Assembly: GCA_031296165.1 (NCBI GenBank)
Contig: JARLGF010000101.1
Location: forward strand, 1-32,110
Direction: 5' to 3'
Source: Occallatibacter sp.
Lineage (GTDB): Bacteria; Acidobacteriota; Terriglobia; Terriglobales; Acidobacteriaceae
Length of the DNA stretch: 32,110 nucleotides
Part shown: piece by piece, positions 19,438 to 27,936 of the stretch
Layout of the letters: each line of letters begins with the position of its first letter
How positions within the stretch are numbered: position 1 is the stretch's first letter
Made by a program: the position numbers and the translations under genes
Notes under the pieces: generated by a model
The model's database searches: none
Seen by the model: only the letters and a program-made list of their open reading frames with translations
What the model was told of the DNA's origin: nothing

Positions 19438-20532
19438 TTAAAAGTTCTCGGTTTCGGTAGGCAACTGCAGATCCACCGAATCCAGCGGTTCGTCCTCGTC
19501 GTCGTAGTGGTTATAGCTGGCGGCCAGTGCGGCGGCGGGCGGAATGCTCGTGGGCCCGGGAACCGCGTTGCCGTTTTCGTCTATCTTCATGCCCAGCGAC
19601 AAGCCCATCTGCGCAAGAATCTCCTTGATCTCGTTCAGGCTCTTGCGGCCGAAATTCTTGGTCTTCAGCATCTCGGCTTCAGTCTTCTGCACCAGTTCGC
19701 CAATGGTCTGAATGTTGGCGTTCTTGAGGCAGTTGTAGCTGCGGACTGAAAGCTCCAGCTCTTCCACTGAGCGATTGAGGTTGTCGTTGCGCAGCAGGAC
19801 GCGGCCTTCTTCTCCGCGCGCCTCGGCTTCGACTTCCTCTTCAAAGTTGATAAAGATGTTCATGTGGTCCTTCAGCAGCTTCGCGGCCAGGCCGACGGCG
19901 TCGGCGGGCAGCACAGCCCCGTTGGTCCACACTTCCAGCGTCAATTTGTCATAGTCGGTGATCTGCCCCAGGCGGGCTGCTTCCACCACGTAGTTAACGC
20001 GGCGCACCGGAGAGTGCACAGAATCCACGGGAATGAAGCCCAAGCCCAGGTCGGCGTCAAAGTTCTTGTCTGCGGAGATGTAGCCGCGCCCTTTCTTGAG
20101 GCGCATTTCCATGTCCAGCTTGCCGCCTTCCGAGAGGGTGGCGATATATACGTTTTTGTCCAGAATCTCCACGTCGCCGTCGGCTTCAATCATGCCGGAA
20201 GTGACCACGCCTGGCTGATCGACGCGCAGATACAGCGCCTTGGGACCGTCGCCCGAAAGCTTGAAGGGAACCTGCTTGAGGTTCAGGATGATGTCCGTGG
20301 CGTCTTCGACCACGCCGGTGATGGACTGAAACTCGTGGAGCACGCCCTCAATGCGAATCGCTGTGACCGCGGCGCCCTCAATGGAACTGAGCAGCGTGCG
20401 GCGCAATGCGTTGCCGATGGTGGTGCCAAATCCGCGCTCAAATGGCTGGGCGCTGAACTTGCCGTATGTATCGGTAAGCGTCTCGGCATCCAATGCCAGG
20501 CGCTTCGGCTTCTGAAATCCTCTCCAAAGCAT
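19438..20532 (-). CDS. rpoA: DNA-directed RNA polymerase subunit alpha
   Basis: A 364-residue alpha subunit. The N-terminal assembly domain begins [15 protein letters not shown] and carries the family hallmarks [21 protein letters not shown]. The C-terminal DNA-binding domain has [15 protein letters not shown] and the helix-hairpin-helix [17 protein letters not shown]. After this there is an extra tail of about 40 residues ending in an acidic stretch ([11 protein letters not shown], then LPTETENF), so the protein is longer than the 329 residues of E. coli. It lies between rpsD and rplQ as in most bacteria. The ATG at 20532 has no strong ribosome binding site. Confidence 0.97.
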   Translation of the reverse strand: MLWRGFQKPKRLALDAETLTDTYGKFSAQPFERGFGTTIGNALRRTLLSSIEGAAVTAIRIEGVLHEFQSITGVVEDATDIILNLKQVPFKLSGDGPKALYLRVDQPGVVTSGMIEADGDVEILDKNVYIATLSEGGKLDMEMRLKKGRGYISADKNFDADLGLGFIPVDSVHSPVRRVNYVVEAARLGQITDYDKLTLEVWTNGAVLPADAVGLAAKLLKDHMNIFINFEEEVEAEARGEEGRVLLRNDNLNRSVEELELSVRSYNCLKNANIQTIGELVQKTEAEMLKTKNFGRKSLNEIKEILAQMGLSLGMKIDENGNAVPGPTSIPPAAALAASYNHYDDEDEPLDSVDLQLPTETENF

Positions 20533-20613
20533 ATCTGCGTCTCATTTCCCGCCCGGCATGTACGTCGCGATGCATTTTGCGGCGGCCGCGCAAGTTCTCC
20601 TTCGTTTGGAATT

Positions 20614-20697
20614 CAGTGGTCAGTGGTCAGTGAACAGTGGTCAGTAAAGCCCCGTCGGGGAGTCACTGCTCACTGCTCACTGTCCACTGTTCACTGT
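20614..20697. repeat. CAGTG-type heptamer inverted array, rpsD-rpoA spacer
   Basis: Left arm 20614-20645 reads CAGTGGT, CAGTGGT, CAGTGAA, CAGTGGT, CAGT. Right arm 20663-20697 reads TCACTGC, TCACTGC, TCACTGT, CCACTGT, TCACTGT. The 17-nt loop holds its own hairpin CCCC-GTC-GGGG (20650-20660). The right arm runs directly into the rpsD stop codon. Confidence 0.88.
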
Positions 20698-21326
20698 TAC
20701 TTCGAGTACAATTCGACGATCAGCTGCTCGTTGACCGGCAGATTCACGTCCGCACGCTTGGGCAAATGCAGAATGCGCCCGGTCAGCGTTTCAAAGCTCA
20801 TCTCAAGCCACGTGGGAAGCGGGTTCTGGGCGGCAAACTGCGAACCCTGCTCCACGATCAACAACTTCTTGGCGTCTTCGCGGATGGCGATTTCGTCGCC
20901 CACGTTCACCTGGTAGGAAGGAATGTTCACCTTGCGTCCGTTGACCGTTACGTGGCCGTGACGTACCACTTGGCGAGCCTGACGGCGGGAGATGGCAAAA
21001 CCTAGACGGAATGCCACGTTGTCCAGGCGGCGCTCCAACTGCTGAATGAGCAATTCGCCGGTCACGCCACTGGCCCGGTTGGCCTTTTCGTAGTACTCGC
21101 GGAACTGGCTCTCCAAAGTGAAGTACATGCGCTTGGCTTTCTGCTTCTCATGCAGTTGCAAGCCATAGCCCACGATCTTCGCCTTGCGGTCCTTGCCGTG
21201 CTGGCCGGGAGCAAAATTACGCTTCTCCAGCGGGCAACGGTCCGAGGTGCACTTGGTGCCCTTCAAAAATAGCTTGGTGCCTTCGCGACGGCAAAGGCGG
21301 CAGACTGCTCCAGTATAACGTGCCAT
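20697..21326 (-). CDS. rpsD: 30S ribosomal protein S4, zinc-binding type
   Basis: A 209-residue S4, a primary 16S rRNA-binding protein that starts assembly of the 30S body. The N-terminus carries C9, C12, C26 and C31, the zinc-site pattern of the C+ form of S4. The S4 RNA-binding motif follows ([15 protein letters not shown], then [17 protein letters not shown]). The ATG at 21326 has GGAGAA upstream. It is flanked on both sides by CAGTG-type heptamer arrays. The zinc-containing form suggests zinc-replete assembly. No cysteine-free paralog is in the window. Confidence 0.97.
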   Translation of the reverse strand: MARYTGAVCRLCRREGTKLFLKGTKCTSDRCPLEKRNFAPGQHGKDRKAKIVGYGLQLHEKQKAKRMYFTLESQFREYYEKANRASGVTGELLIQQLERRLDNVAFRLGFAISRRQARQVVRHGHVTVNGRKVNIPSYQVNVGDEIAIREDAKKLLIVEQGSQFAAQNPLPTWLEMSFETLTGRILHLPKRADVNLPVNEQLIVELYSK

Positions 21327-21392
21327 TTCTTCTCCTGACTTCGGATGACGGCCGGTTTACACGTCTCAAAGACATTTCCTCCCGGCCCAATT

Positions 21393-21563
21393 CAGTTTTC
21401 AGTGGTCAGCGATCAGTTTCATCACACTTCTACAAGTGGAATCAATTGATTTGAAATTCCCGATCACTGCTCTCTGTCCCGTTTTCAGCAGTCAGTGTAG
21501 GTTGATGCTGCTCGGACGAACAATATCCAACTGACCACTGACTGCTGAAAACTGACAACTGTT
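21393..21563. repeat. CAGTG-type heptamer array, rpsK-rpsD spacer
   Basis: Left arm 21393-21420 reads CAGTTTT, CAGTGGT, CAGCGAT, CAGTTTC. Right arm 21529-21563 reads AACTGAC, CACTGAC, TGCTGAA, AACTGAC, AACTGTT. An inner, weaker pair lies at about 21461-21497. The terminal CTG is 3 nt from the rpsK stop codon. Confidence 0.83.
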
Positions 21564-21564
21564 C

Positions 21565-21984
21565 TTACACTCTCCGCCGCTTCGGTGGACGGCAGCCGTT
21601 GTGCGGCACCGGCGTCACGTCGCGGATGGAGCGTACTTCCACACCGGCGGCAGCCAATGCTCGGATTGCCGACTCGCGGCCCGAACCCGGCCCCGCAACC
21701 CGTACATCCACCGCGCGCAAGCCGTGATCGCGGGCCAGGCTGGCGGCATTCGAGGCCGCCTGCTGCGCCGCGAACGGCGTGCCCTTGCGCGAACCGCGAA
21801 AGCCCAGTGAACCTGAACTCTTCCAGCTCAGTGTGTTGCCCACCGGATCGGTGATGGTGACAATGGTGTTGTTGAACGTGGCCTGAATGTGCGCAATGCC
21901 GAACGGCACATTCTTGCGCTCGCGCTTCTTGAACTTCTTGTTCTTGGAGGCCTTGCCGGCTCCAGACTTCTCTGGTTTCGCCAT
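21565..21984 (-). CDS. rpsK: 30S ribosomal protein S11
   Basis: A 139-residue S11, part of the 30S platform near the Shine-Dalgarno helix. Hallmarks are [58 protein letters not shown] and the C-terminal [17 protein letters not shown]. An Ala/Lys-rich N-terminal extension of about 20 residues precedes the conserved part. Its ATG directly abuts the rpsM stop codon, so translation is coupled. Confidence 0.97.
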   Translation of the reverse strand: MAKPEKSGAGKASKNKKFKKRERKNVPFGIAHIQATFNNTIVTITDPVGNTLSWKSSGSLGFRGSRKGTPFAAQQAASNAASLARDHGLRAVDVRVAGPGSGRESAIRALAAAGVEVRSIRDVTPVPHNGCRPPKRRRV

Positions 21985-22371
21985 TTAGGTTTTACCCGTC
22001 GCTTTCTTTTTGCCGGCAACTGTGCCCTTGCGCGGGCCCTTGCGGGTGCGGGCATTGGTGTGGGTGCGCTGTCCGCGTACCGGCAGCGACCGCCGGTGAC
22101 GGTTGCCGCGATAACTCTGGATGTCGATGAGGCGCTTGATATGCATCTGGACGTCCTTACGTAGGTCGCCCTCCACATTTCCTTCGTCCTCAATCACTTG
22201 GCGGATGCGGTTTACCTCGTCCTCGCCCAGATCCTGGATCTTCTTGAAGGGATCTACATTCGCCTTCTCCAGAATTGTCTTGGCGCGCGGATCCCCGATG
22301 CCAAAGATGTATGTAAGCGCGATCCGTGCCTGCTTGTTGCGGGGCAGATCGACGCCAGCTATACGTGCCAT
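21985..22371 (-). CDS. rpsM: 30S ribosomal protein S13
   Basis: A 128-residue S13 of the 30S head, which contacts the 50S subunit. Hallmarks are [21 protein letters not shown], the helix-hairpin-helix [12 protein letters not shown], and the basic tail with [15 protein letters not shown]. The ATG at 22371 has AAAGGAA upstream. It directly abuts rpsK. A 160-bp spacer separates it from rpmJ. That spacer has small hairpins such as CGCAC-TGTGT-GTGCG but no heptamer array. Confidence 0.97.
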   Translation of the reverse strand: MARIAGVDLPRNKQARIALTYIFGIGDPRAKTILEKANVDPFKKIQDLGEDEVNRIRQVIEDEGNVEGDLRKDVQMHIKRLIDIQSYRGNRHRRSLPVRGQRTHTNARTRKGPRKGTVAGKKKATGKT

Positions 22372-22531
22372 TCTTGTTTCCTTTGCCGCTTCTGGTTGTG
22401 TGCCCCCGGCCTCAACCGGTTCGCACTGTGTGTGCGGATTCCCTTCAGGGGTTCATCGCAAGCCTTGACTCAGGCTAACTAGCCCCTTGCCCACTGGGCG
22501 TTTGGAGAGTTCCGCGTGTGCCAGACTCCAA

Positions 22532-22645
22532 CTAACCCTGGCGCTGCTTGTGCTTTGCGTTCTCGCAGATCACCCTGACCACCCCACGGCGGGTGATGAC
22601 CTTGCACTTGACACAAATCTTTTTTACCGATGCCCGAACTTTCAT
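22532..22645 (-). CDS. rpmJ: 50S ribosomal protein L36, zinc-binding type
   Basis: A 37-residue protein translated by hand from the minus strand: it starts [14 protein letters not shown] and ends [10 protein letters not shown] before a TAG. The zinc ligands C11, C14, C27 and H32 are all present, so this is the C+ form. It lies between infA and rpsM, the standard place. Other frames overlapping this stretch are longer but not real genes. The infA spacer is 51 bp. Confidence 0.96.
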   Translation of the reverse strand: MKVRASVKKICVKCKVITRRGVVRVICENAKHKQRQG

Positions 22646-22696
22646 TGCTGCTGCCCTTCTCCGCGCTCAATATCCAGGCGCGGGTGTTCAAAATAC

Positions 22697-22915
22697 TTAC
22701 TTGTAGCGGTAAACAATCCGTCCGCGATTCAGGTCGTAGGGACTCAACTCCACGGCCACGCGGTCGCCAGGCAAAATACGGATGAAGTTCTTCCGCATCC
22801 TTCCCGAGACATGGGTCAGCACCTCGTGATTGTTCTCGAGTTTGACCTTGAACATGGCGTTCGGCAGGGTCTCTGTAACTACTGCCATTACCTCAATCGC
22901 GTCTTCCTTCGACAA
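22697..22915 (-). CDS. infA: Translation initiation factor IF-1
   Basis: A 72-residue OB-fold protein that binds the ribosomal A site during initiation. It is recognised by EAIEV-like [39 protein letters not shown] and the ending [16 protein letters not shown]. Its start is a TTG (complement of 22913-22915), with GGAGG 11 nt upstream. No ATG gives a full-length product. It lies between map and rpmJ, with a 55-bp spacer to map. Confidence 0.96.
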   Translation of the reverse strand: MSKEDAIEVMAVVTETLPNAMFKVKLENNHEVLTHVSGRMRKNFIRILPGDRVAVELSPYDLNRGRIVYRYK

Positions 22916-22970
22916 ACTGTGTCCCGCCTCCAGCCCGCTTTAGGCGCACCGGCCTGTGATCCCGAGCGTG

Positions 22971-23720
22971 CTACTCGGTTAAAACTCTCGCCCCGGTAGC
23001 GGTCACCGCCACCGAGTGCTCAAAATGAGCGCTCATGCTTCCATCCGTGGTAACCGCGGTCCAGCCGTCCTCTAGCACCACAACGTCCGGCTTGCCCGCA
23101 TTCACCATGGGCTCAATAGCAATCACCATTCCCGCGCGCAACTTCATGCCACGACCAGCCTGGCCATAATTCGGCACCTGCGGATCTTCGTGCATGTGGA
23201 CGCCGATGCCGTGGCCCACAAAATCCCGCACTACAGAAAACCCCTCGGCCTCGACCACGCCTTGCACCGCAGCGCCGATGTCGCCCAAGGTCGCCCCCGG
23301 CCGCACCTTCGCAATGCCCGCCTGCAGCGACGCTTCCGTCACCTTGAGCAGCCGCGCCGTGTCCGCATCGATCACGCCCACAGGCACCGTAATGGCTGCA
23401 TCGCCACAATAGCCTTCCACGAATGCCCCAAAATCCAGCGATACAATGTCGCCTTCCTTCAGAACCCGCTTGGGCGACGGTATGCCATGCACCACCTCGC
23501 TATTGACTGAGGCGCACAGTACGCACGGATACCCGCCATACCCCTTGAAGGCAGCCTTTACATTCAACTCGTCAAGCCGATCTGCGGCAATCTTCTCCAG
23601 ATCCATCGTCGTCACGCCAGGCTTCACATGGCTGCGTAACAGCTCCAGCACCTCGCGGACCACACGGCCCGCGAGGCGCATCTTTTCGATCTCCTGAGAC
23701 GACTTCAGTACAACAGCCAA
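22971..23720 (-). CDS. map: Methionine aminopeptidase, type I
   Basis: A 249-residue enzyme that removes the initiator methionine from new proteins. All metal and catalytic residues can be placed: H78 in VVHGIP, D96 in SLDFGAF, D107 in CGDAAIT, H170 in VGHGIG, E203 in AIEPM and E234 in HFEHSV. The start that aligns with the family is TTG (complement of 23718-23720). No clear ribosome binding site precedes it, and the next ATG (residue 14) would cut into the conserved helix. It follows adk after a 132-bp spacer with degenerate repeats. Confidence 0.96.
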   Translation of the reverse strand: MAVVLKSSQEIEKMRLAGRVVREVLELLRSHVKPGVTTMDLEKIAADRLDELNVKAAFKGYGGYPCVLCASVNSEVVHGIPSPKRVLKEGDIVSLDFGAFVEGYCGDAAITVPVGVIDADTARLLKVTEASLQAGIAKVRPGATLGDIGAAVQGVVEAEGFSVVRDFVGHGIGVHMHEDPQVPNYGQAGRGMKLRAGMVIAIEPMVNAGKPDVVVLEDGWTAVTTDGSMSAHFEHSVAVTATGARVLTE

Positions 23721-23734
23721 CCCAACCCAGCTTT

Positions 23735-23822
23735 CAGTGATCGGTTACCAGTCGTCAATTACCAGCAAGCCCGCCCCACGGCGTAAAGGCTAAAGACCGA
23801 TAACTAAATACTGACAACCAGC
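23735..23822. repeat. Degenerate CAGTG-type heptamer array, adk-map spacer
   Basis: The left side reads CAGTGAT, CGGTTAC, CAGTCGT, CAATTAC (23735-23762). The right side reads AACTAAA, TACTGAC, AACCAGC (23802-23822). The period is seven, but the arms are worn, and the right arm lies 30 nt from the adk stop, unlike the other arrays. Confidence 0.5.
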
Positions 23823-23852
23823 TTGTAACGCACAAACCACCGTCCGGCTGCG

Positions 23853-24569
23853 CTATTGGCGCATCCGCTCGACGGCGGCAACAATTCCGGCCGCGATTGC
23901 AGCAATCGGCCGGTCTCCATCCACTTCAGCGAAACGTCCTAGAGCCCTGTAGTGTTCCACTACTGGCGCGGTCAAGGCCTCATAAGCGCGCATGCGCTCC
24001 TTGAAAACCTCTTCCGTGTCATCGGCTCGCTGGACAAGCGCCGCACCCTCTACATCGCAAACCCCGTCCCGCTTCGGCGGATTCATGTGCACGTTGTAGA
24101 TGGTCTGGCAGACAGGACAACTTCTGCGCCCCGTAATCCGGCGCAGTAACTGATTATAGTCCACCTGAATGCTGACGGCAATCACCGGCATCGACTTGGC
24201 TTGCGCCGCCAAGCGTCCGTCCAGCCAGCCTGCCTGGCCCAGCGTACGCGGAAAACCATCCAAAATGTAGCCGTTGGCGGTGTCGGGCTGCTGCAGGCGT
24301 ACTGCCACCATCTCGTTCACCAGAGAATCGGGAACCAGTTCCCCGCGACCCATGATCTCTTTGGCCACCTGGCCCAAAGAAGTACCCTGGGACACATTGG
24401 CGCGCAACAAATCGCCGGTGGAGATCTGCGGAATTCCCCACAGCTTCACCAGTTCCTTGGCCTGGGTCCCCTTGCCCACGCCCGGCGCGCCCAACAAAAG
24501 AATCGGGCCGGGAACGGTCTTTGAGTCCGCCGCCCGGCCGCTTTCTACTGTACTTGCAGATGAAGACAT
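23853..24569 (-). CDS. adk: Adenylate kinase, zinc-type LID
   Basis: A 238-residue kinase that interconverts ATP plus AMP with two ADP. The P-loop is GAPGVGKGTQ (27-36), the AMP site includes STGDLLRA, and DGFPRT lies near 104-109. The long LID holds C151, C154 and C171, the zinc-binding pattern of Bacillus-type enzymes, with E174 at the fourth ligand position where Cys or Asp is usual. An N-terminal extension of about 20 Ser/Ala-rich residues precedes the first strand. Its ATG overlaps the secY stop by one base (TAATG), so translation is coupled to secY. Confidence 0.96.
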   Translation of the reverse strand: MSSSASTVESGRAADSKTVPGPILLLGAPGVGKGTQAKELVKLWGIPQISTGDLLRANVSQGTSLGQVAKEIMGRGELVPDSLVNEMVAVRLQQPDTANGYILDGFPRTLGQAGWLDGRLAAQAKSMPVIAVSIQVDYNQLLRRITGRRSCPVCQTIYNVHMNPPKRDGVCDVEGAALVQRADDTEEVFKERMRAYEALTAPVVEHYRALGRFAEVDGDRPIAAIAAGIVAAVERMRQ

Positions 24570-25954
24570 TACCAGGTTTTCCTTCCGCGAATGCGACCGG
24601 AGCGAGGGGAAAAGCCGTCATAATGCCGCATGATCAGCTGCGATTCGATCTGGTTGACCGTATCCATGGCCACACCCACCACAATCAGAAGTGAGGTGCC
24701 GCCAAAGTAGAAGTTGACCCCCAAACCATGTGTTGTCCATGTCGGCAGAGACTCAAAAACTCGGCCGATAAGCCACAATTTGTCAAAACGAATACCCGAG
24801 ATCAGGAAGGTGGGAATTAGCGTGATAGCAATCAAATAGACCGCGCCGACCAGCGTAATCCGGGTAAGAATGTCGTTGATAAAGTCCGAGGTGCGCTTGC
24901 CTGGCCGGATGCCCGGGATGAACGATCCCGACTTGCGGAAGTTGTCGGCAATATCGTCCGGCTTCATGATAATGGACACGTAGAAATACGCAAAGAACAC
25001 GATGCCCAGCATGTTCAGGAACACATACCAAGGATAGCCGGGAGCCAGCGCCTGAAATACGGGTTCCAGGAAGCGGTTGTTCTGCACAAACTCCGTCTGC
25101 CCAAACAGCATGGGTGCCGAAAGCAGAGACTGGGCAAAAATGACCGGCATCACGCCGCCGGAGTTCACCTTGAGCGGCAAGTGGCTCGATTGGCCGCCCA
25201 TCATGCGGCGGCCCACAATACGCCGCGCGCTCTGGATGGGAATGCGCCGCTCCGACCGCTCGACGAAGACGATGAAGGCCACCACGGCCGCCATCGCCGC
25301 CACCAGCAGGATCACCGCAAGAATCGTGAACGATCCCCAGGCGTTGGTCTGGATCTTCTGATACAACTCGCCGATGCCGCGGGGCAGTCCGGCCACAATG
25401 CCAGTGAAGATCAGCAGGCTCATACCGTTGCCAATGCCGCGATCCGTAATCTGTTCGCCCAGCCACATGATGAAGGCCGTGCCCGTGGTCAACGTCAGTA
25501 CCGTCATCATCACAAAGCCTGGACCAGGATTCAGCACCAGACCCTGCTTGGTGAGGATGGCCGCAATCCCAATCGACTGCAGGCAGCCCAACAGTACGGT
25601 CATATACCGTGTCCATTGCGTGATCTTACGACGGCCCAGTTCGCCTTCCTTCTGGATGCGCGCCAATGGCTCGTACACAACGGTCAGAAGCTGGAAGATG
25701 ATCGAAGCCGTGATATACGGCATAATGCCCAGAGCGAAGATCGTCATGCGGCGCAGGTTGCCGCCGCCGAACAGATCCATCAGCCCCAGTGCCGAACCGC
25801 TTTGCTGGTTGAAGAGTTGCTCCAGTAGGTGGGCGTTGATGCCGGGTGTGGGAATCCATGCGCCCAGCCGGTATACGGCAAGAATGCCGAACGTAAATAG
25901 AACCCGCTTGCGCAGGTCGGGAATCCGGAAGATATTGAGAAACTTCTCAAGCAT
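24569..25954 (-). CDS. secY: Protein translocase subunit SecY
   Basis: A 461-residue channel-forming subunit of the Sec translocon, with ten membrane segments expected. Hallmarks are KRVLFTFGILAVYRLGAWIP at the start, a plug-region GLMDLFGGGNLRRMTIFALG, the RIPIQSARR cytoplasmic loop (about 240), VNSGGVMPVIFAQSLL, FRKSGSFIPGIRPGKRT and the C-terminal MRHYDGFSPRSGRIRGRKTW. It overlaps adk by one base and follows rplO after a 147-bp spacer, in which I see no heptamer array. The ATG at 25954 has no strong ribosome binding site. Confidence 0.97.
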   Translation of the reverse strand: MLEKFLNIFRIPDLRKRVLFTFGILAVYRLGAWIPTPGINAHLLEQLFNQQSGSALGLMDLFGGGNLRRMTIFALGIMPYITASIIFQLLTVVYEPLARIQKEGELGRRKITQWTRYMTVLLGCLQSIGIAAILTKQGLVLNPGPGFVMMTVLTLTTGTAFIMWLGEQITDRGIGNGMSLLIFTGIVAGLPRGIGELYQKIQTNAWGSFTILAVILLVAAMAAVVAFIVFVERSERRIPIQSARRIVGRRMMGGQSSHLPLKVNSGGVMPVIFAQSLLSAPMLFGQTEFVQNNRFLEPVFQALAPGYPWYVFLNMLGIVFFAYFYVSIIMKPDDIADNFRKSGSFIPGIRPGKRTSDFINDILTRITLVGAVYLIAITLIPTFLISGIRFDKLWLIGRVFESLPTWTTHGLGVNFYFGGTSLLIVVGVAMDTVNQIESQLIMRHYDGFSPRSGRIRGRKTW

Positions 25955-26101
25955 TTTTGGTTGTCCGCTTCAGGGCGTTTGCCGCCACTCGAATCTTTGC
26001 CACAGGTTATCTTACCCGCGTACCACCTGCCGTGTCCCAACTCACAACCTGCCGGTTGCCCCAGGTCTCGTCCGCCCGCGGCAGACAGACCCGGAGATCG
26101 C

Positions 26102-26569
26102 CTAAGCCGCTGCCGGAGCCGGACCGCCCACAACCACAGCCTTACCGCCGGCCTTTTCGATCTTCTCGACTGCCGATTTGGAAAACTTGTGCGCGTGGAT
26201 AGTGATTGCCGCAGTCAGCTCGCCAGAGCCGAGAATCTTGATCAGCGCCCTCTTGCTCGAGGACAAGCCCAGCTTCTTGTAGTCGTCCAGGCCGATCTCG
26301 GCCACTTCGAGGGCCGCAATCCTGTCCAGATTCACCACCGTGTACTCGGTGCGGAAGATGTTGGTAAAGCCCCGCTTGGGCAGCCGGCGGTGCAGCGGCA
26401 TCTGGCCACCTTCAAAACCGCGCATCAGGCTGAAGCCGGAGCGCGATCCCTGGCCCTTGTGGCCGCGCGCTGAGGTCTTGCCCATGCCGGATCCCATGCC
26501 CCGGCCCACACGCTTGCGTCCGGTGTTAGCCTTCTTGGGCGCGCGCAAATTCGATAGATTCTTTGCCAT
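26102..26569 (-). CDS. rplO: 50S ribosomal protein L15
   Basis: A 155-residue L15, a late-assembly 23S rRNA-binding protein. The N-terminus MAKNLSNLRAPKKANTGRKR leads into the Gly-rich GRGMGSGMGKTSARGHKGQ segment. FEGGQMPLHRRLPKRGFTN and a C-terminal globular part follow. The ATG at 26569 has GAGGAA upstream. An in-frame ATG 20 codons earlier adds sequence that does not belong to the family. A CAGTG-type array separates it from rpmD. Confidence 0.96.
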   Translation of the reverse strand: MAKNLSNLRAPKKANTGRKRVGRGMGSGMGKTSARGHKGQGSRSGFSLMRGFEGGQMPLHRRLPKRGFTNIFRTEYTVVNLDRIAALEVAEIGLDDYKKLGLSSSKRALIKILGSGELTAAITIHAHKFSKSAVEKIEKAGGKAVVVGGPAPAAA

Positions 26570-26633
26570 GATTTCCTCGCTGTAGCGCCGGGAAGGCTTA
26601 TCCAGCCTCGCCGACTCGCGTTCATACATCTGT

Positions 26634-26706
26634 CGGTTTTCAGCGGTCAGTCAGATCTTGCAGAAGTCGTAAACTGACAACCGATAGTCGATCTCTGACA
26701 ACTGGC
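26634..26706. repeat. CAGTG-type heptamer array, rpmD-rplO spacer
   Basis: Left arm 26634-26654 reads CGGTTTT, CAGCGGT, CAGTCAG. Right arm 26672-26706 reads AACTGAC, AACCGAT, AGTCGAT, CTCTGAC, AACTGGC, with the last CTG 5 nt from the rpmD stop codon. The arms are diverged but keep the seven-base period. Confidence 0.72.
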
Positions 26707-26709
26707 TTC

Positions 26710-26898
26710 CTAGTTCTCCAGGATGCGAACCAGGTGCGGAATCGCCTTCACCATGCCGCGAGTGGATTCCGTATCCACGCGCTCCACAATCTGGTTCAGC
26801 CGCGTAAAGCCCAAGCCCTTGACCACGGCCCTATGCTTGGCGGGCGTGGAGTTCTTTGAGCGATAGTACTCAATGCGAATCATCTTGGTTTCCGCCAT
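26710..26898 (-). CDS. rpmD: 50S ribosomal protein L30
   Basis: A 62-residue L30, recognised by IRIEYYRSKNSTPAKHRAVV, GLGFTRLNQIVERVDT and the ending GMVKAIPHLVRILE. L30 binds 23S rRNA on the 50S subunit. It lies three bases downstream of the rpsE stop, so the two are translationally linked. The first Met is the ATG at 26898, with GAGG-like sequence in the end of rpsE. Confidence 0.95.
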   Translation of the reverse strand: MAETKMIRIEYYRSKNSTPAKHRAVVKGLGFTRLNQIVERVDTESTRGMVKAIPHLVRILEN

Positions 26899-26901
26899 AA
26901 C

Positions 26902-27411
26902 TTAAAGCTCCTCTACGGACTTGCCGCGCGCTGCCGCAACTTCGGCCCGGTCGCGCAACTGCTCCAGCGCGTCGAACGTGGCCTTGACGACGTTGTGCGG
27001 GTTTGGCGAACCAAGACTCTTGGTGAGCACGTTCTGCACACCGACAGAGGTCATCACCGCACGCACCGCTCCGCCGGCAATCACGCCCGTGCCTTCGGGA
27101 GCCGGCTTGAGCAGCACCTGCCCGGAGCCGAAACGGCCCAGAACCAGATGCGGAATCGTGGTCTCGGTCAGGTTGATCCGGACCAGGTTCTTCTTGGCGG
27201 CCTCGATCCCCTTGCGAATCGCCTGGGGAACTTCCTTGGCCTTGCCCGAACCGTGGCCCACCACCCCTGCGGCGGCATCGCCTACAACCACCAGCGCGGC
27301 AAACGACATGTTCTTGCCGCCCTTGACCACCTTGGTCACGCGATTGATGGCCACCACCTGATCCTTCAGGTTGTACTGGTTGGCATCGAGTTTCTTCTTC
27401 AAGATCGTCAT
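26902..27411 (-). CDS. rpsE: 30S ribosomal protein S5
   Basis: A 169-residue S5, a fidelity-related protein near the decoding centre. The double-stranded RNA-binding-like N-terminal domain has [20 protein letters not shown] and [18 protein letters not shown]. The C-terminal domain has [20 protein letters not shown] and [18 protein letters not shown]. The start giving [12 protein letters not shown] has GAGAG upstream. Earlier in-frame codons lie in the heptamer spacer. rpmD follows at 3 bp. Confidence 0.96.
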   Translation of the reverse strand: MTILKKKLDANQYNLKDQVVAINRVTKVVKGGKNMSFAALVVVGDAAAGVVGHGSGKAKEVPQAIRKGIEAAKKNLVRINLTETTIPHLVLGRFGSGQVLLKPAPEGTGVIAGGAVRAVMTSVGVQNVLTKSLGSPNPHNVVKATFDALEQLRDRAEVAAARGKSVEEL

Positions 27412-27427
27412 TGCTCTCTCGTCCCTC

Positions 27428-27522
27428 CAGTGATCAGTGTTCAGTGAACAAGGTTCAGTCTTTCCCTGCCCTGTCGCGTCTCGCGTTTTCACTGTTCACT
27501 GTTCACTGTTCACTGTTCACTG
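27428..27522. repeat. CAGTG-type heptamer inverted array with five perfect repeats, rplR-rpsE spacer
   Basis: Left arm 27428-27462 reads CAGTGAT, CAGTGTT, CAGTGAA, CAAGGTT, CAGTCTT. Right arm 27488-27522 is TTCACTG repeated five times without change. The last CTG is 3 nt from the rplR stop codon, and the left arm ends 16 nt before the rpsE start. Confidence 0.92.
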
Positions 27523-27525
27523 CTC

Positions 27526-27882
27526 TTAAAATTCCAGGCCAGCCTCGCGCGCTGCATCGGCCAACGCCTTGATGCGCCCGTGATAAAGATAGCCGCCGCG
27601 ATCGAAGACCACCTTCTTGATGCCCTGCTTCACGGCCAGTTCGGCCACTGTCTTGCCGATCTCCTTGGCCGCCGCCACGTTGCCGCCTGTCTTCAGTTTC
27701 AATGCGAGCGTGGAAGCCGAAACCAGGGTCGTGCCTGCTTGGTCGTCGATCACCTGCGCGTAGAGGTGGTTCAGCGAGCGGTAAACATTCAGCCGCGGCC
27801 GCTCCGCTGTGCCCGCCAGCTTGCGACGGATACGATCGTGAATGCGCTGGCGGATTGCGTTCCTTTTGGTTTGCGTAATCAT
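27526..27882 (-). CDS. rplR: 50S ribosomal protein L18
   Basis: A 118-residue L18, which binds 5S rRNA in the central protuberance together with L5. Hallmarks are [40 protein letters not shown], and [21 protein letters not shown] near the end. The ATG at 27882 has GAGAG at modest spacing. It lies between rplF and rpsE, and both neighbouring spacers hold repeats: AGCT type upstream and CAGTG type downstream. Confidence 0.96.
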   Translation of the reverse strand: MITQTKRNAIRQRIHDRIRRKLAGTAERPRLNVYRSLNHLYAQVIDDQAGTTLVSASTLALKLKTGGNVAAAKEIGKTVAELAVKQGIKKVVFDRGGYLYHGRIKALADAAREAGLEF

Positions 27883-27901
27883 GGTCTCTCGTTCCTATCG
27901 G

Positions 27902-27922
27902 CGGAGCCACCCTGCGGCTCCG
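27902..27922 (-). promoter_or_regulatory. Short hairpin before the rplR start
   Basis: CGGAGCC (27902-27908) pairs perfectly with GGCTCCG (27916-27922) around a 7-nt loop, 19 bp upstream of the rplR ATG. It could affect access to the weak ribosome binding site. Confidence 0.4.
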
Positions 27923-27936
27923 TTCGGTTAAAATTT

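Noticed and set aside
22479-22691. A 70-codon minus-strand frame overlapping rpmJ
   Set aside because: The true gene in this place is rpmJ in another frame, with all four zinc ligands.
25955-26101. rplO-secY spacer inspected for a heptamer array
   Set aside because: Only loosely repeated CACCTGCCG and CAACCTGCCGG words occur. There is no seven-base period and no inverted arms.
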